DNA of 64,000 nt from Niastella soli. Its GTDB lineage: Bacteria; Bacteroidota; Bacteroidia; Chitinophagales; Chitinophagaceae. This document shows, piece by piece, positions 54,081 to 63,120 of the stretch. The translations under genes were made by a program, and so were the position numbers. Location of the stretch: the NCBI RefSeq assembly GCF_017742245.1, contig NZ_JAGHKO010000011.1:1-64000 (forward strand). Direction: 5' to 3'. The notes beneath the pieces were generated by a model. It was given only the letters and a program-made list of their open reading frames with translations, did no database searches and was not told the DNA's origin. Position 1 is the first letter of the stretch. Each line of letters opens with the position of its first letter.

Positions 54081-54542
54081 ATGAAATATTTATTTGCCAT
54101 ATTGATAATAGCGCTGATGTTTTTGGGTGGGTGTAAAACTAAAAATACAGATAGCGATGCAGAAATTGAATCCATTGAGAACGGATTAAATAAGGCAGTT
54201 CCCGGGAAAGCAAAAACCTGGGTGGTGATCCTGCCGGGTCTTGGCTGCAACGGCTGTATTCAGGAAGGAGAGGCCTTTATGAGAGACTATGTTGATTCAG
54301 CCAATGTATTATTTATATTGACTAAAGTTCAATCAGTAAAGATCCTGCAATTAAAGATCGGAAAGACCATTGTTGACCGCGCAAATGTTTTTATCGATCA
54401 TGACGGGGTCTTTAACATTCAAACCAAAAATGTGGTGTACCCGTGTATAGCCCAATTGAAAGATGGAAATATAGTTGCCCATCAGTTTCAATCACCATCA
54501 AACAGTCAGGCTTTTGAATGGTTGAGAACACAATTAGATTAG
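54081..54542 (+). CDS. Thioredoxin-like lipoprotein (CxxC)
   Basis: 153 aa. LFAILIIALMFLGGC gives an SPII leader with Cys18. The core has a thioredoxin-type strand and motif (KTWVVILPGLGCNGCIQEGEAF), i.e. C-N-G-C, then VFIDHDGVFN and YPCIAQLKDG (cis-Pro-like region). It could form or rearrange disulfides in the exported four-Cys peptide (inference). A 43-nt gap separates it from the propeller gene. Confidence 0.75.
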   Translation: MKYLFAILIIALMFLGGCKTKNTDSDAEIESIENGLNKAVPGKAKTWVVILPGLGCNGCIQEGEAFMRDYVDSANVLFILTKVQSVKILQLKIGKTIVDRANVFIDHDGVFNIQTKNVVYPCIAQLKDGNIVAHQFQSPSNSQAFEWLRTQLD

Positions 54543-54556
54543 AAAAGGTAATTGTC

Positions 54557-56830
54557 ATGAAATGCATTACGTGTTTTCTTATTGTATTAATGGCTTACGC
54601 TGTAGAATCCTATTCACAGGACTCCCGGACAGTGATGGACCAGCTGGCAGGCCGGTTGAATCCTTATTCCCAGGTTAAGTCACAGACATCAGTATATTTG
54701 AGGACCGCCAAAGATATTTATGTCAGTGGCGAAGATTGTTGGTTCAATGCTTTTATACTGAATGCGCAGGACCTATCCTTTTCTCCCATTGATAAAACGC
54801 TCTATATTGAATTACAGCAGAAAGGATCTGATAGCATCGTATGGCAGGAAATGTATCCCATTGACAACGGTATAGCCTATGGGCACGTGTATTTGCCTCA
54901 AACCCTGCCCGAAGGCGATTATTATTTAAAAGCCTATACCGCACACTCCTTTTTTTTGGATCAGCCCTGGTTTTATGCAGCCACCTCTTTTAAGATAATC
55001 AAAGAAGTGCGGTCAATAAGACATAATAACAATTCCCAACAGCAGGCTGCAACGATCCGGAAAGACAAGGTTCAATTTGGCGCGTTCCCTGAAGGAGGCA
55101 ATCTCGTGGCGGGTTTGCAAAACCGGGTCGCTTTTAAAGCGGTCGGCCAGGATGGTCGCCCGGCAGAACTTAATGGCATATTGTTAAAAGGCAATACAGC
55201 CGTACTCAATTTTAAGACCATGCATGCCGGCATGGGCAGCTTTTTGTTTACACCCGAAAAAAATACGGTGTATCGTATAAAACTTGAGAACAGTGACAGC
55301 TTATATTCATTTCCCAAAGTTCAGGACGATGGCCTGGTAATGCAGCTGGTAAAGAATGATACAAGCGGTTTGGTTTTTAAGATTGCCATGAATCATCTGC
55401 CTGGTAGAAAAAAGATCTTTCTGCTGTTACAGGTAAGGGGAACGGTGCAAGCCATAGCTTCAGCCGCGCTCATGGACAGTCTTGAAATAAAGATCCCGAC
55501 TCAAAATATTTCGCGGGGAATAGCGGCCGTAACCCTTTTTGATGAGCAGCAGCGGCCGTTGGCGACACGATTGGTTTACCTGCATGCTGAGCAAAAATTA
55601 AACATCAGTCTTAGTTCCGTGAATAAGCAATATTCGCAGAAGGAAAAAGTATCCTTAAAAATTAAGACAAGTGATGCTAATGGAAACCCCGTTCCTGCGG
55701 TATTAAGCCTGCGTGTGTATGATCATCTGTTCGGGGCTGCCCAAAATACCCGCGATATTGTAAGTTATTATAGTCTCTCTACACAGCTTCGCGGCCGCAT
55801 CGATGATCCTGCTTATTATTTTGACAGCAGTCATAATGATCGTCTGGAGGCTTTGGACCTGCTATTGCTTACACAAGGGTGGCAGCAGTATATATGGAGT
55901 GAAGAAGCGCTCAAAGAAGCGATCGCCATCCAACAACCCGCATTGTCTGATAGTATTCAGGGACGTATGACGGCAATGTCAAAATCAGGAAAAATAACAA
56001 AGCCGTTATCGCTCATGCTGCTTAATTACAATAAAAGCACCTCCCGGCTTGTCTTTACCGATAGTAGTGGTTGGTTTTATTTGATACCAAACCAATTGAC
56101 AATAGGCCCCAGACTTTTTATCAAATATTTTTCCGAAAAAGAATACGGTATGCAGATCGCCAATCCTTTTGATGTTCTTCATTCATCGCCACAGCCTCCG
56201 GTTTATGAAGAAGCGGGAGCTGGCTATAAAACAGGGACTGAAGATAAAATAAGTGAGAATGACGTGAACTACCTGCAATACGCAAAAACCTTGGACGAAG
56301 TTACTGTAGTGGCAAAAGGCAGAGGCTTTAAGGATAAGTATTTTGGCTATCTGGACAGCATCGCAAAATATGAAGGGAATACAGATTATGTTGGCGAATG
56401 CGGATGGTTAAACTGCCCTGATGAACGAACGGAGATTAAACCTGTTGAAGGTAAACAGTATCCCATGTTTACGGCTGCTATTACCTCGCATCGTAAGGTA
56501 GTTCTAACGAACGACAATCACAAAATGGTAACATATCATTACCCTGTATATAACGAAGAACAACTACTGAAACTATTGAAGATGGGCGTAGCAAAAGGTT
56601 ATTATCAAAACCGCGTGTTTTATGAGCCTGATTACGATAAAGAAACCAACGCTGTTACAGACAGCCGTAATACGTTATGTTGGAAACCGCTACTCATTAC
56701 CGATAAAAACGGTGAGGCTACTGTTCAATTCTTTTGTTCTGATATCCGCAGCCGGTTTGTAGGTATAATAGAAGGAGTGGGCGATGCTGGATTGCTGGGA
56801 GTAAATAAGTTTAGTTTTAGTGTACAATAG
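54557..56830 (+). CDS. Macroglobulin-like secreted protein with plug-like segment
   Basis: 757 aa from ATG 54557, with an AAAAGG ribosome site just before it. A frame from 54518 would overlap the previous gene and lack a signal peptide. Leader MKCITCFLIVLMAYAVESYSQ. MG2-like beta domains (YLRTAKDIYVSGEDCWF; GIAYGHVYLPQTLPEGDYYLKAYTA) and a late LDEVTVVAKG segment that recalls a TonB-plug strand. The C-terminal LLITDKNGEATVQFFCSD is typical of this Bacteroidota family. It probably acts in the periplasm or outer membrane with the cassette proteins. Confidence 0.78.
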   Translation: MKCITCFLIVLMAYAVESYSQDSRTVMDQLAGRLNPYSQVKSQTSVYLRTAKDIYVSGEDCWFNAFILNAQDLSFSPIDKTLYIELQQKGSDSIVWQEMYPIDNGIAYGHVYLPQTLPEGDYYLKAYTAHSFFLDQPWFYAATSFKIIKEVRSIRHNNNSQQQAATIRKDKVQFGAFPEGGNLVAGLQNRVAFKAVGQDGRPAELNGILLKGNTAVLNFKTMHAGMGSFLFTPEKNTVYRIKLENSDSLYSFPKVQDDGLVMQLVKNDTSGLVFKIAMNHLPGRKKIFLLLQVRGTVQAIASAALMDSLEIKIPTQNISRGIAAVTLFDEQQRPLATRLVYLHAEQKLNISLSSVNKQYSQKEKVSLKIKTSDANGNPVPAVLSLRVYDHLFGAAQNTRDIVSYYSLSTQLRGRIDDPAYYFDSSHNDRLEALDLLLLTQGWQQYIWSEEALKEAIAIQQPALSDSIQGRMTAMSKSGKITKPLSLMLLNYNKSTSRLVFTDSSGWFYLIPNQLTIGPRLFIKYFSEKEYGMQIANPFDVLHSSPQPPVYEEAGAGYKTGTEDKISENDVNYLQYAKTLDEVTVVAKGRGFKDKYFGYLDSIAKYEGNTDYVGECGWLNCPDERTEIKPVEGKQYPMFTAAITSHRKVVLTNDNHKMVTYHYPVYNEEQLLKLLKMGVAKGYYQNRVFYEPDYDKETNAVTDSRNTLCWKPLLITDKNGEATVQFFCSDIRSRFVGIIEGVGDAGLLGVNKFSFSVQ

Positions 56831-56855
56831 CCTGTTAAATCAATAGTCTAAGTAT

Positions 56856-57749
56856 ATGAAAATTGACGGTAAGGTAGCATTACGGAGAATGGGTTACATA
56901 GTCTTATGGTCGGTAATTGTATTGTTTGCGCTCAGGCTTTGTTTTTTTGATATGTACAGGATCCCGAGTAGTTCTATGAAAAACAAATTAAAGCGCGGTG
57001 ATTATATTTTTGTAAATAAAACTAATTACGGCGGGTATTTATCAGGCTTGTTCAGGAAGCTATCTGTAACCGACACGCCTCATCTGAATGAGATATATGT
57101 CTTTACGATAAAAAAAGAAATGCCCGGGTTTTTTGTAAAAAGGTGTATTGGACTTCCCGGCTCTGGTATTGAAATTGAAAATGGCGTAGTGAAAGTTGAT
57201 GGGAAGGCGGTAGTTGAGCCTTTAAGCGTTCGGCATTATTACAAGATCTGGTATAATGATCTTTCTGAAGTAAATGCCGAGATAAAACGCGCTAATATTG
57301 ATAAGTTTGAAAACAGTTACAGGAAGTTTGGAAGATATGTATTTATAGCACTTGACCAGTATCAGAAAGAAAAATTGAAGAAGGGAATAGATTCCATTAC
57401 GAGATACAATATATTACATGACTCGGACCGTATAGTGGTCAAAGAGGCAATGTTAAAGGAGAACAGTCTGGATATGCCTTTGCTGATTATTCCATCCATA
57501 GGGATGAAAGTTTATTTTGATCAGCAGGACTGTTTGTTTTATGAAAATGCTATCCGGTGCTATGAGGATACATCGTTTCATCGTTCGGGAGCATACTGCT
57601 ATATAAAAGGAAAAAGAGTAGATTCATATATTTTCAAAAGGAATTATCTTTTTATGATGGGGGATAACCGTGATATTGCCGTTGATTCACGGCGATATGG
57701 TTTAATACCAGAGGAGAATTTAGTAGGAAAATATATGTTTTGCCTTTGA
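56856..57749 (+). CDS. lepB: Signal peptidase I encoded within the peptide cassette
   Basis: 297 aa. One N-terminal TM (about 14-32), then family-S26 boxes: catalytic Ser40 in IPSSSM, Lys95 in FVKRCIGLPG, and MGDNRDIAVDSR at about 270-281. The gap between boxes D and E is long (about 165 residues), as in Bacteroidota SPases. It cleaves leaders on the periplasmic face. Position inside the cassette, 25 nt after the macroglobulin-like gene, suggests it serves the NVEALA-like peptide in addition to or instead of the housekeeping enzyme (inference). Confidence 0.92.
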   Translation: MKIDGKVALRRMGYIVLWSVIVLFALRLCFFDMYRIPSSSMKNKLKRGDYIFVNKTNYGGYLSGLFRKLSVTDTPHLNEIYVFTIKKEMPGFFVKRCIGLPGSGIEIENGVVKVDGKAVVEPLSVRHYYKIWYNDLSEVNAEIKRANIDKFENSYRKFGRYVFIALDQYQKEKLKKGIDSITRYNILHDSDRIVVKEAMLKENSLDMPLLIIPSIGMKVYFDQQDCLFYENAIRCYEDTSFHRSGAYCYIKGKRVDSYIFKRNYLFMMGDNRDIAVDSRRYGLIPEENLVGKYMFCL

Positions 57750-57845
57750 TAACCTGTTGTCTTACCTGTCTTTCTTCGGGGCTGCCGTGATGAAATTCCC
57801 CATGACAGACCTTGTAAGTTTGGTTTTTTGGAGTAATTTTCCGTT

Positions 57846-60800
57846 ATGTTTGGCCTGAACCCCTTGCCGGTACTCCTTGTAATCGCCTCTTTTTTGTTCT
57901 ACACTGCAACCGCCCAGGTTAGCTGTATTCCTGTTTTTTCAAAAGAATATAAAGGATCAGGAGATGTAATGCCTGCTGCTGTCAGGTCGTTGTCGGATGG
58001 TACGTTTATAATAGCCGGTAAAGGAAGTCAGGGCGGCGCAGGATTGCCAGGTGATGGACTGGTAACAAGAATGTCTGGAAACGGAAACGTTATCTGGTCA
58101 TTCCTGATTGGCGGACCAGGTAATGATGCATTTACGGGGGTAACTCCGCTTAATGATGGCGGTTTTTTGTTGTTTGGCTCTACCACTTCGTTCGGTTATA
58201 CAAATGGTGCAGCCTGGCTGGTAAGGATCGATGGTGCCGGTTCCCTCCTCTGGAGCAGGCAACTGGGCAATGGTGGTGCCGGACCCGACAGAGTTAAAGC
58301 GGTACTGCAATTCAGTGATGGCGATATTATTGGTACTTATAATGCCAATGATAGTACCGCGGCAAGCGATGCGGTGGTGTTTAAAATGGCGCTTGATGGC
58401 ACGCTAAAATGGGCCCATGTTTTCGATCAGGGTAATAACGATAGTTTTACCTCCATTGCATTTGCCGGTAATGTAATATATGCGGCCGGTTTTTATACAA
58501 TAAACACCCGTCGCGCTGTTATTACCACCCTGAACAGTGCAAATGGCTCGCCTATTGCTTCAAATAATGTTTTTAAGAAAGACGCCACCTATGATCATGA
58601 GATCTTTAACCTGGATATCTTTAATAACAGTATTTCCTATGGGTTGTGGTACCGGCAATCATTAAATGCTTCTTATTTTTACGATAACGCGCAGATCCTG
58701 GTGAGAACGGATATGGCAGGAAATATCCTGTCTTCGTTATATACCGAGAACGGGAGTGATACCATAATAAGTACGCAAAAAAGGATGACTGACAATGGAG
58801 TCCTTGTCTTATACGCTACCCGGGGCCGAAATTACCAGCCACATGTCAGAAAGGTGAATCAGTATGGGCGATATGAGTATGTGACCAGCCTTTCACCGCT
58901 TTATTTTGAACAGGCAAAACATGCTATTGACGAAACGAATGATGGGGGAGGCGTATTTGTTGGTTACTATTACACGCTCTCTAATAGAACTTACATTATG
59001 ACCATGTCGCGGGTGAATGTTGACGGCGAAGGCCCCGCATGTTTCACCAGCTCGGGCATAGGAGCATTTGCTGACAGCGCCACCCGCTATCAGCAGTCAT
59101 TCACCTGGGCTTCACAGAATGATTATACGCCGGTTATAAATAATGTTGTAGCACCAACTGCTAATGTATTAGTACAAACTCAGATCCTCAATTGCGAATC
59201 TTCATTTTGTACTGATAAAACCCCTTTGCCGCCAGATTGTAACAAAACCTACCATTTGAAATTTGGCGCCCCTAAAGCTGTAACTTACAGAGATGCCGTT
59301 ACCACTTCCGATGGTGGCAAACTGGCGATAGGCGATGACCGGTGGGATGGAATGGTGATGAAATATAATGCCAACGGGGATGTGGCCTGGGCAAAAACAT
59401 ATAACGCGTTATTTTGTACCTCAAGATTCGTCCGGATAATACAGTCAGCCGATGGTAATTATATTATTTTTGCTAACAGGGATTTCAATTTACATACCCG
59501 CAACCGCACCTTTGTTTCAGCAATAAAAATTGATATTAACGGGAATGTTATCTGGACGCGTGATATAAACGAATGGAGCAGCGGGAAAATAGTTGATGTT
59601 ACTGCCACGCCAAATGGCGGGTTCGTTTTGTTGGTCAGTAATGGCGGTTCACAGACCTTAGCGCTATACTTTGATGGCAATATGAATGTCATTTGGAAAA
59701 AAGAATGGGTCGGTTATGTTGGTATAAGTTATAAAAAGGTTTTCTATAGTAACGGCGCTGTTTATTTTGCCTGTGAGAATCCTTACTATTCCAGGACTAG
59801 TAGTTTTTGGGCCGAAAAAGTTGACCTGGCAACCGGTAACCGGGGGTGGAGTAACATTTTTACTGCTGGTGGCGCTAATAGTTCCTGCATAATCAGCAGA
59901 TTGTTTGTGAACAATGATACTTCGTACGTTTTTCTTACCCATATTGTTCCTATCAATTCTTTTGATAAAGTGAACTCTCCGGTAATGGTAAAAATAAACC
60001 CGGATGGTAGTTTAAACAGTGCTAAAATTTTTCAGGCTGATAATATGGCGTATTCTCCATTTTTTGGAATTAACTATGACATATACCCACTAGCAGTCGA
60101 TCTCACTCCTTATAACGACTTTATACTTTCACAAAGTGTGGTGGTTGGGACCGATACGTTACTTTGTATTGCCCGGTTCGGTACCGATGGAACTGTTTCA
60201 TGGGCCGGGAATTATGCTGGTACAAAAAATTATTATCCACTTAGCATTAAAGCGCAAGGTAAAGGAGTGGTGGTTTGGGGCGACGCCCGGGACCGGTATC
60301 AACCAGCAAAGAACTGGTTTTTTTCCAACGCTTTTTTTATAAAGACTGATAGCAGCGGTATGATAAATACCGGCGGTGGCTGTGACAGAACTGACAGATC
60401 ATTCGTCCCAACGCCAATTAGTTTTTCTGTTTCACCCTCACAACATTCTCTGCAGGATATAAAGGCTTTCCCTGTTTTTTTCGGATCAATTACCGGAAAT
60501 GCTATGAGTCTTGACGCCACACTGTTCTGCAACACACCGGCGAATTGTAATGTGGTAACTCTTAAACCGGGTAATAACGGTTGCAGCCTGCGTGATACCC
60601 TTACTTATTACCTGGCAAACAATGCCGGTTGTGATGCGGCGGCCACCTGGCAATATGATACCGCATTTTTCAAAGCAGTGGGCCTGAATGGTGATTCCAT
60701 TCGGGTTGTTCCTAAGAAAACAGGCGTCTATACCATCAACGCAAGGATTGAAGGCAGTTGTATGGTTACCACACAAAACGTTACCTCCTCAGTGGGATTG

Positions 60801-62153
60801 TCGGCCAGCCAGATCTCGTTGGGTAATGATGCATTGATCTGCGATAGACAGAAAATAAAGCTGAGTGCAGGCCCCGGCTACGCCAGCTACAAATGGAACG
60901 ACAACAGTACCGATTCCACGCTGATCGTTACACAAACCGGTAAATATTATGTAGATGTTACTGATAATTGCGGGGGCACCGGTACCGATACCGTTTTGAT
61001 AAATGCAGCCGGTCTGGTCTTTAAAATAAGCGGTAATACAAACAAATGTAACAATGATGCCGTGGCATTAACTGCCAGTACAGGATATACTAATTACGAA
61101 TGGTCGCCAAAGGTGAATATCCAGGCTACTAATAATACTGCGCAGGTAAATCCGCCCACTACCATGCGTTACTATGCAACTGCCGAGAAATGGCCAGGCT
61201 GTACGCTCATCGATTCCATCCTGATCACAACGCTTGTCTCGCCGCCGGTCAACCTGCCCAAAGATACCACCATATGTGTGGGTGACAGCGTCCTATTACA
61301 AGCTGCGCCCTTGTTTGATAGTTATCAGTGGAATACCGGTGAACAGGTCAGTTCAATTGTTGCCAAAACGAAAGGACAGTTTATTGTTACCGCGACCTTT
61401 AACAACGGTTGCCAGTCAAAAGATACTTTTATGCTGGATGGGTATACGAATCCTGTTCCTTTGTTGAATAAAAACAGTGTGTTATGTGCCGGAAGCACCA
61501 GACAATTGCAGCCGTCACAGCAATATGCAGGTTATCAATGGAGCAATGGAAGTACCGGTAATGCTATGGAAATAAATTCAATCGGCACGTATTGGGTTGT
61601 TGTAACAGATGGTCATGGCTGCAAAGGATCAGATACCGCCCGTATAACGGCCATTGCACCGCCGCCTGCCCATTTTCTGCCCGCCGATACCGCTATGTGC
61701 CAGTACGGGAAAATGACCATCGTTCCAAAAAACAAATACTACGCCTATCAGTGGAGCGATTTTTCAAACAGTTCTTCCCTTACTATCACTAAACCGGGCA
61801 TGTATTGGGTAACTGTCACCGATAACAACAATTGTTCGGGCAGCGATTCCATCCAGGTGTTGCCAAAAGATTGTCTCGAAGGTTTGTATGTTCCCAATGC
61901 ATTTACGCCAAATCGTGATGGCCAGAATGATGTATTCAGGGCATTGATATTTGGGAATGTTACCTCTTTCACGTTTGTTGTATACAACCGTTGGGGTGGA
62001 AGGGTATATGAGACTCATGACCCATCGTTAGGTTGGAATGGACAGATAAACGCCCAGGATGCACAAAAAGGGACTTATGTTTGGATGTGCAGGTACACTT
62101 TGGAAGGACAACCGGAAAAAGTAGAAAAAGGGATCGTTGAGCTCGTCAGATAA
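57846..62153 (+). CDS. Giant surface protein with Ig-like repeats and type B T9SS domain
   Basis: 1435 aa, signal peptide to about TATAQ. Residues about 40-890 repeat a strand pattern (GGFLLFGSTTSFGYTNGAAWLVRIDGAGSLLWSRQLG; GKVVWGDARD-like), typical of propeller-type delta-60 regions. About 930-1345 hold Ig-like repeats with conserved W-x-N and DTxxI (SYKWNDNSTDSTLIVTQTGKYYVDVTDNCGGTGTDTVLI; YQWNTGEQVSSIVAKTKGQFIVTATFNNGCQSKD). The last ~85 residues are the gliding-motility-type T9SS sorting domain (VPNAFTPNRDGQNDVFR ... VYNRWGGRVYE). It is exported by the type IX system. It lies 96 nt after lepB. Confidence 0.9.
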   Translation: MFGLNPLPVLLVIASFLFYTATAQVSCIPVFSKEYKGSGDVMPAAVRSLSDGTFIIAGKGSQGGAGLPGDGLVTRMSGNGNVIWSFLIGGPGNDAFTGVTPLNDGGFLLFGSTTSFGYTNGAAWLVRIDGAGSLLWSRQLGNGGAGPDRVKAVLQFSDGDIIGTYNANDSTAASDAVVFKMALDGTLKWAHVFDQGNNDSFTSIAFAGNVIYAAGFYTINTRRAVITTLNSANGSPIASNNVFKKDATYDHEIFNLDIFNNSISYGLWYRQSLNASYFYDNAQILVRTDMAGNILSSLYTENGSDTIISTQKRMTDNGVLVLYATRGRNYQPHVRKVNQYGRYEYVTSLSPLYFEQAKHAIDETNDGGGVFVGYYYTLSNRTYIMTMSRVNVDGEGPACFTSSGIGAFADSATRYQQSFTWASQNDYTPVINNVVAPTANVLVQTQILNCESSFCTDKTPLPPDCNKTYHLKFGAPKAVTYRDAVTTSDGGKLAIGDDRWDGMVMKYNANGDVAWAKTYNALFCTSRFVRIIQSADGNYIIFANRDFNLHTRNRTFVSAIKIDINGNVIWTRDINEWSSGKIVDVTATPNGGFVLLVSNGGSQTLALYFDGNMNVIWKKEWVGYVGISYKKVFYSNGAVYFACENPYYSRTSSFWAEKVDLATGNRGWSNIFTAGGANSSCIISRLFVNNDTSYVFLTHIVPINSFDKVNSPVMVKINPDGSLNSAKIFQADNMAYSPFFGINYDIYPLAVDLTPYNDFILSQSVVVGTDTLLCIARFGTDGTVSWAGNYAGTKNYYPLSIKAQGKGVVVWGDARDRYQPAKNWFFSNAFFIKTDSSGMINTGGGCDRTDRSFVPTPISFSVSPSQHSLQDIKAFPVFFGSITGNAMSLDATLFCNTPANCNVVTLKPGNNGCSLRDTLTYYLANNAGCDAAATWQYDTAFFKAVGLNGDSIRVVPKKTGVYTINARIEGSCMVTTQNVTSSVGLSASQISLGNDALICDRQKIKLSAGPGYASYKWNDNSTDSTLIVTQTGKYYVDVTDNCGGTGTDTVLINAAGLVFKISGNTNKCNNDAVALTASTGYTNYEWSPKVNIQATNNTAQVNPPTTMRYYATAEKWPGCTLIDSILITTLVSPPVNLPKDTTICVGDSVLLQAAPLFDSYQWNTGEQVSSIVAKTKGQFIVTATFNNGCQSKDTFMLDGYTNPVPLLNKNSVLCAGSTRQLQPSQQYAGYQWSNGSTGNAMEINSIGTYWVVVTDGHGCKGSDTARITAIAPPPAHFLPADTAMCQYGKMTIVPKNKYYAYQWSDFSNSSSLTITKPGMYWVTVTDNNNCSGSDSIQVLPKDCLEGLYVPNAFTPNRDGQNDVFRALIFGNVTSFTFVVYNRWGGRVYETHDPSLGWNGQINAQDAQKGTYVWMCRYTLEGQPEKVEKGIVELVR

Positions 62154-62355
62154 TAAATGATCTTCCAGTCTCTCCCGGGAGAATACCTGGTTTTCTTCAG
62201 AAAAAGCAAAAGAATTCCCCTACAGATCCCTGTCAGACCTATTTCAGATTCAATCATGGGTTACATCGAAGGCACAAACAATTGTACGAACCGGATGGTT
62301 ATATTGAGTCAGGAAAGCAATCAGCGAAGACTATGTGTCTTTTGCGTATGATATT

Positions 62356-63120
62356 TTATTCCCTTGATTTCATCTTCTGATACTCAGTGGGCGTCATGCC
62401 GAATTGTTTATGAAAATTTCTACCAAAGATGGTGGTTGATGTATACCCCATCATATAGGCGACTTCATAAATTTTCAGGTGCGGGCCGGCCAGCAGTTCT
62501 GCCGCTTTCTTTAACCGGGTAATATTTATCAGGTCTGCAGGGGTAAGACTTGAAATAGATTTGATCTTCCTGAACAGGGTAGTGCGGCTCATGTTCATGA
62601 GCTTTGACAGTTTATCAATGTCAAGATCACAGGTATCCAGGTTATTGCAAATGGTATCATTCAGTTTTTCTAGAAATAGCTGATCAGGCCCTGATGGCGC
62701 AATACTCTTTATAGGAACAAGCGGTGTGCTAAGAAAAAAATCTTTGATCTTTTCCCGGTTGGTGAGCAGGTTGGCAATTTGCGCCAGCAGGTAATCGGCA
62801 TTAAATGGTTTCTCAATATAAGCGTCAGCCCCGGTTTCCAGCCCGGTGATCTTCGACTGTAAAGTATTTTTTGCCGTAAGCAGGATCAGGGGAATATGAC
62901 TGTACTCAAATTGGGTCTTAATATGCCGGCACAATTCAAAACCATCCATTCCGGGCATCATAATATCGCTGACCACCAATTGCACTGGTGTCTTTTCAAG
63001 CATGGCAAGGGCCTGGTGGCCATTCAACGCCCGCGCAACTATATAGGCTTCGTTCAGCTCGTCGGAAATAACATCGAGCATGTCTTCATTGTCGTCAACG
63101 ATCAGTATCAGCGGTTTCAT
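62356..63120 (-). CDS. Response regulator with AraC-type output domain
   Basis: 254 aa. Receiver domain with DD (9-10), Asp52 (LVVSDIMMPGMDGFELC), Thr/Ala (LLTAK) and Lys (YIEKPFNA). An AraC HTH follows at about 155-250 (LSKLMNMSRTTLFRKIKSISSLTPADLI and EVAYMMGYTSTTIFGRNFHKQFGMTPTEY). It starts inside the end of the kinase gene (ATGA overlap, 63117-63120). The pair looks like a split form of the hybrid two-component systems of Bacteroidota. The 200 nt to its right neighbour (62154-62355) hold nothing clear. Confidence 0.93.
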   Translation of the reverse strand: MKPLILIVDDNEDMLDVISDELNEAYIVARALNGHQALAMLEKTPVQLVVSDIMMPGMDGFELCRHIKTQFEYSHIPLILLTAKNTLQSKITGLETGADAYIEKPFNADYLLAQIANLLTNREKIKDFFLSTPLVPIKSIAPSGPDQLFLEKLNDTICNNLDTCDLDIDKLSKLMNMSRTTLFRKIKSISSLTPADLINITRLKKAAELLAGPHLKIYEVAYMMGYTSTTIFGRNFHKQFGMTPTEYQKMKSRE

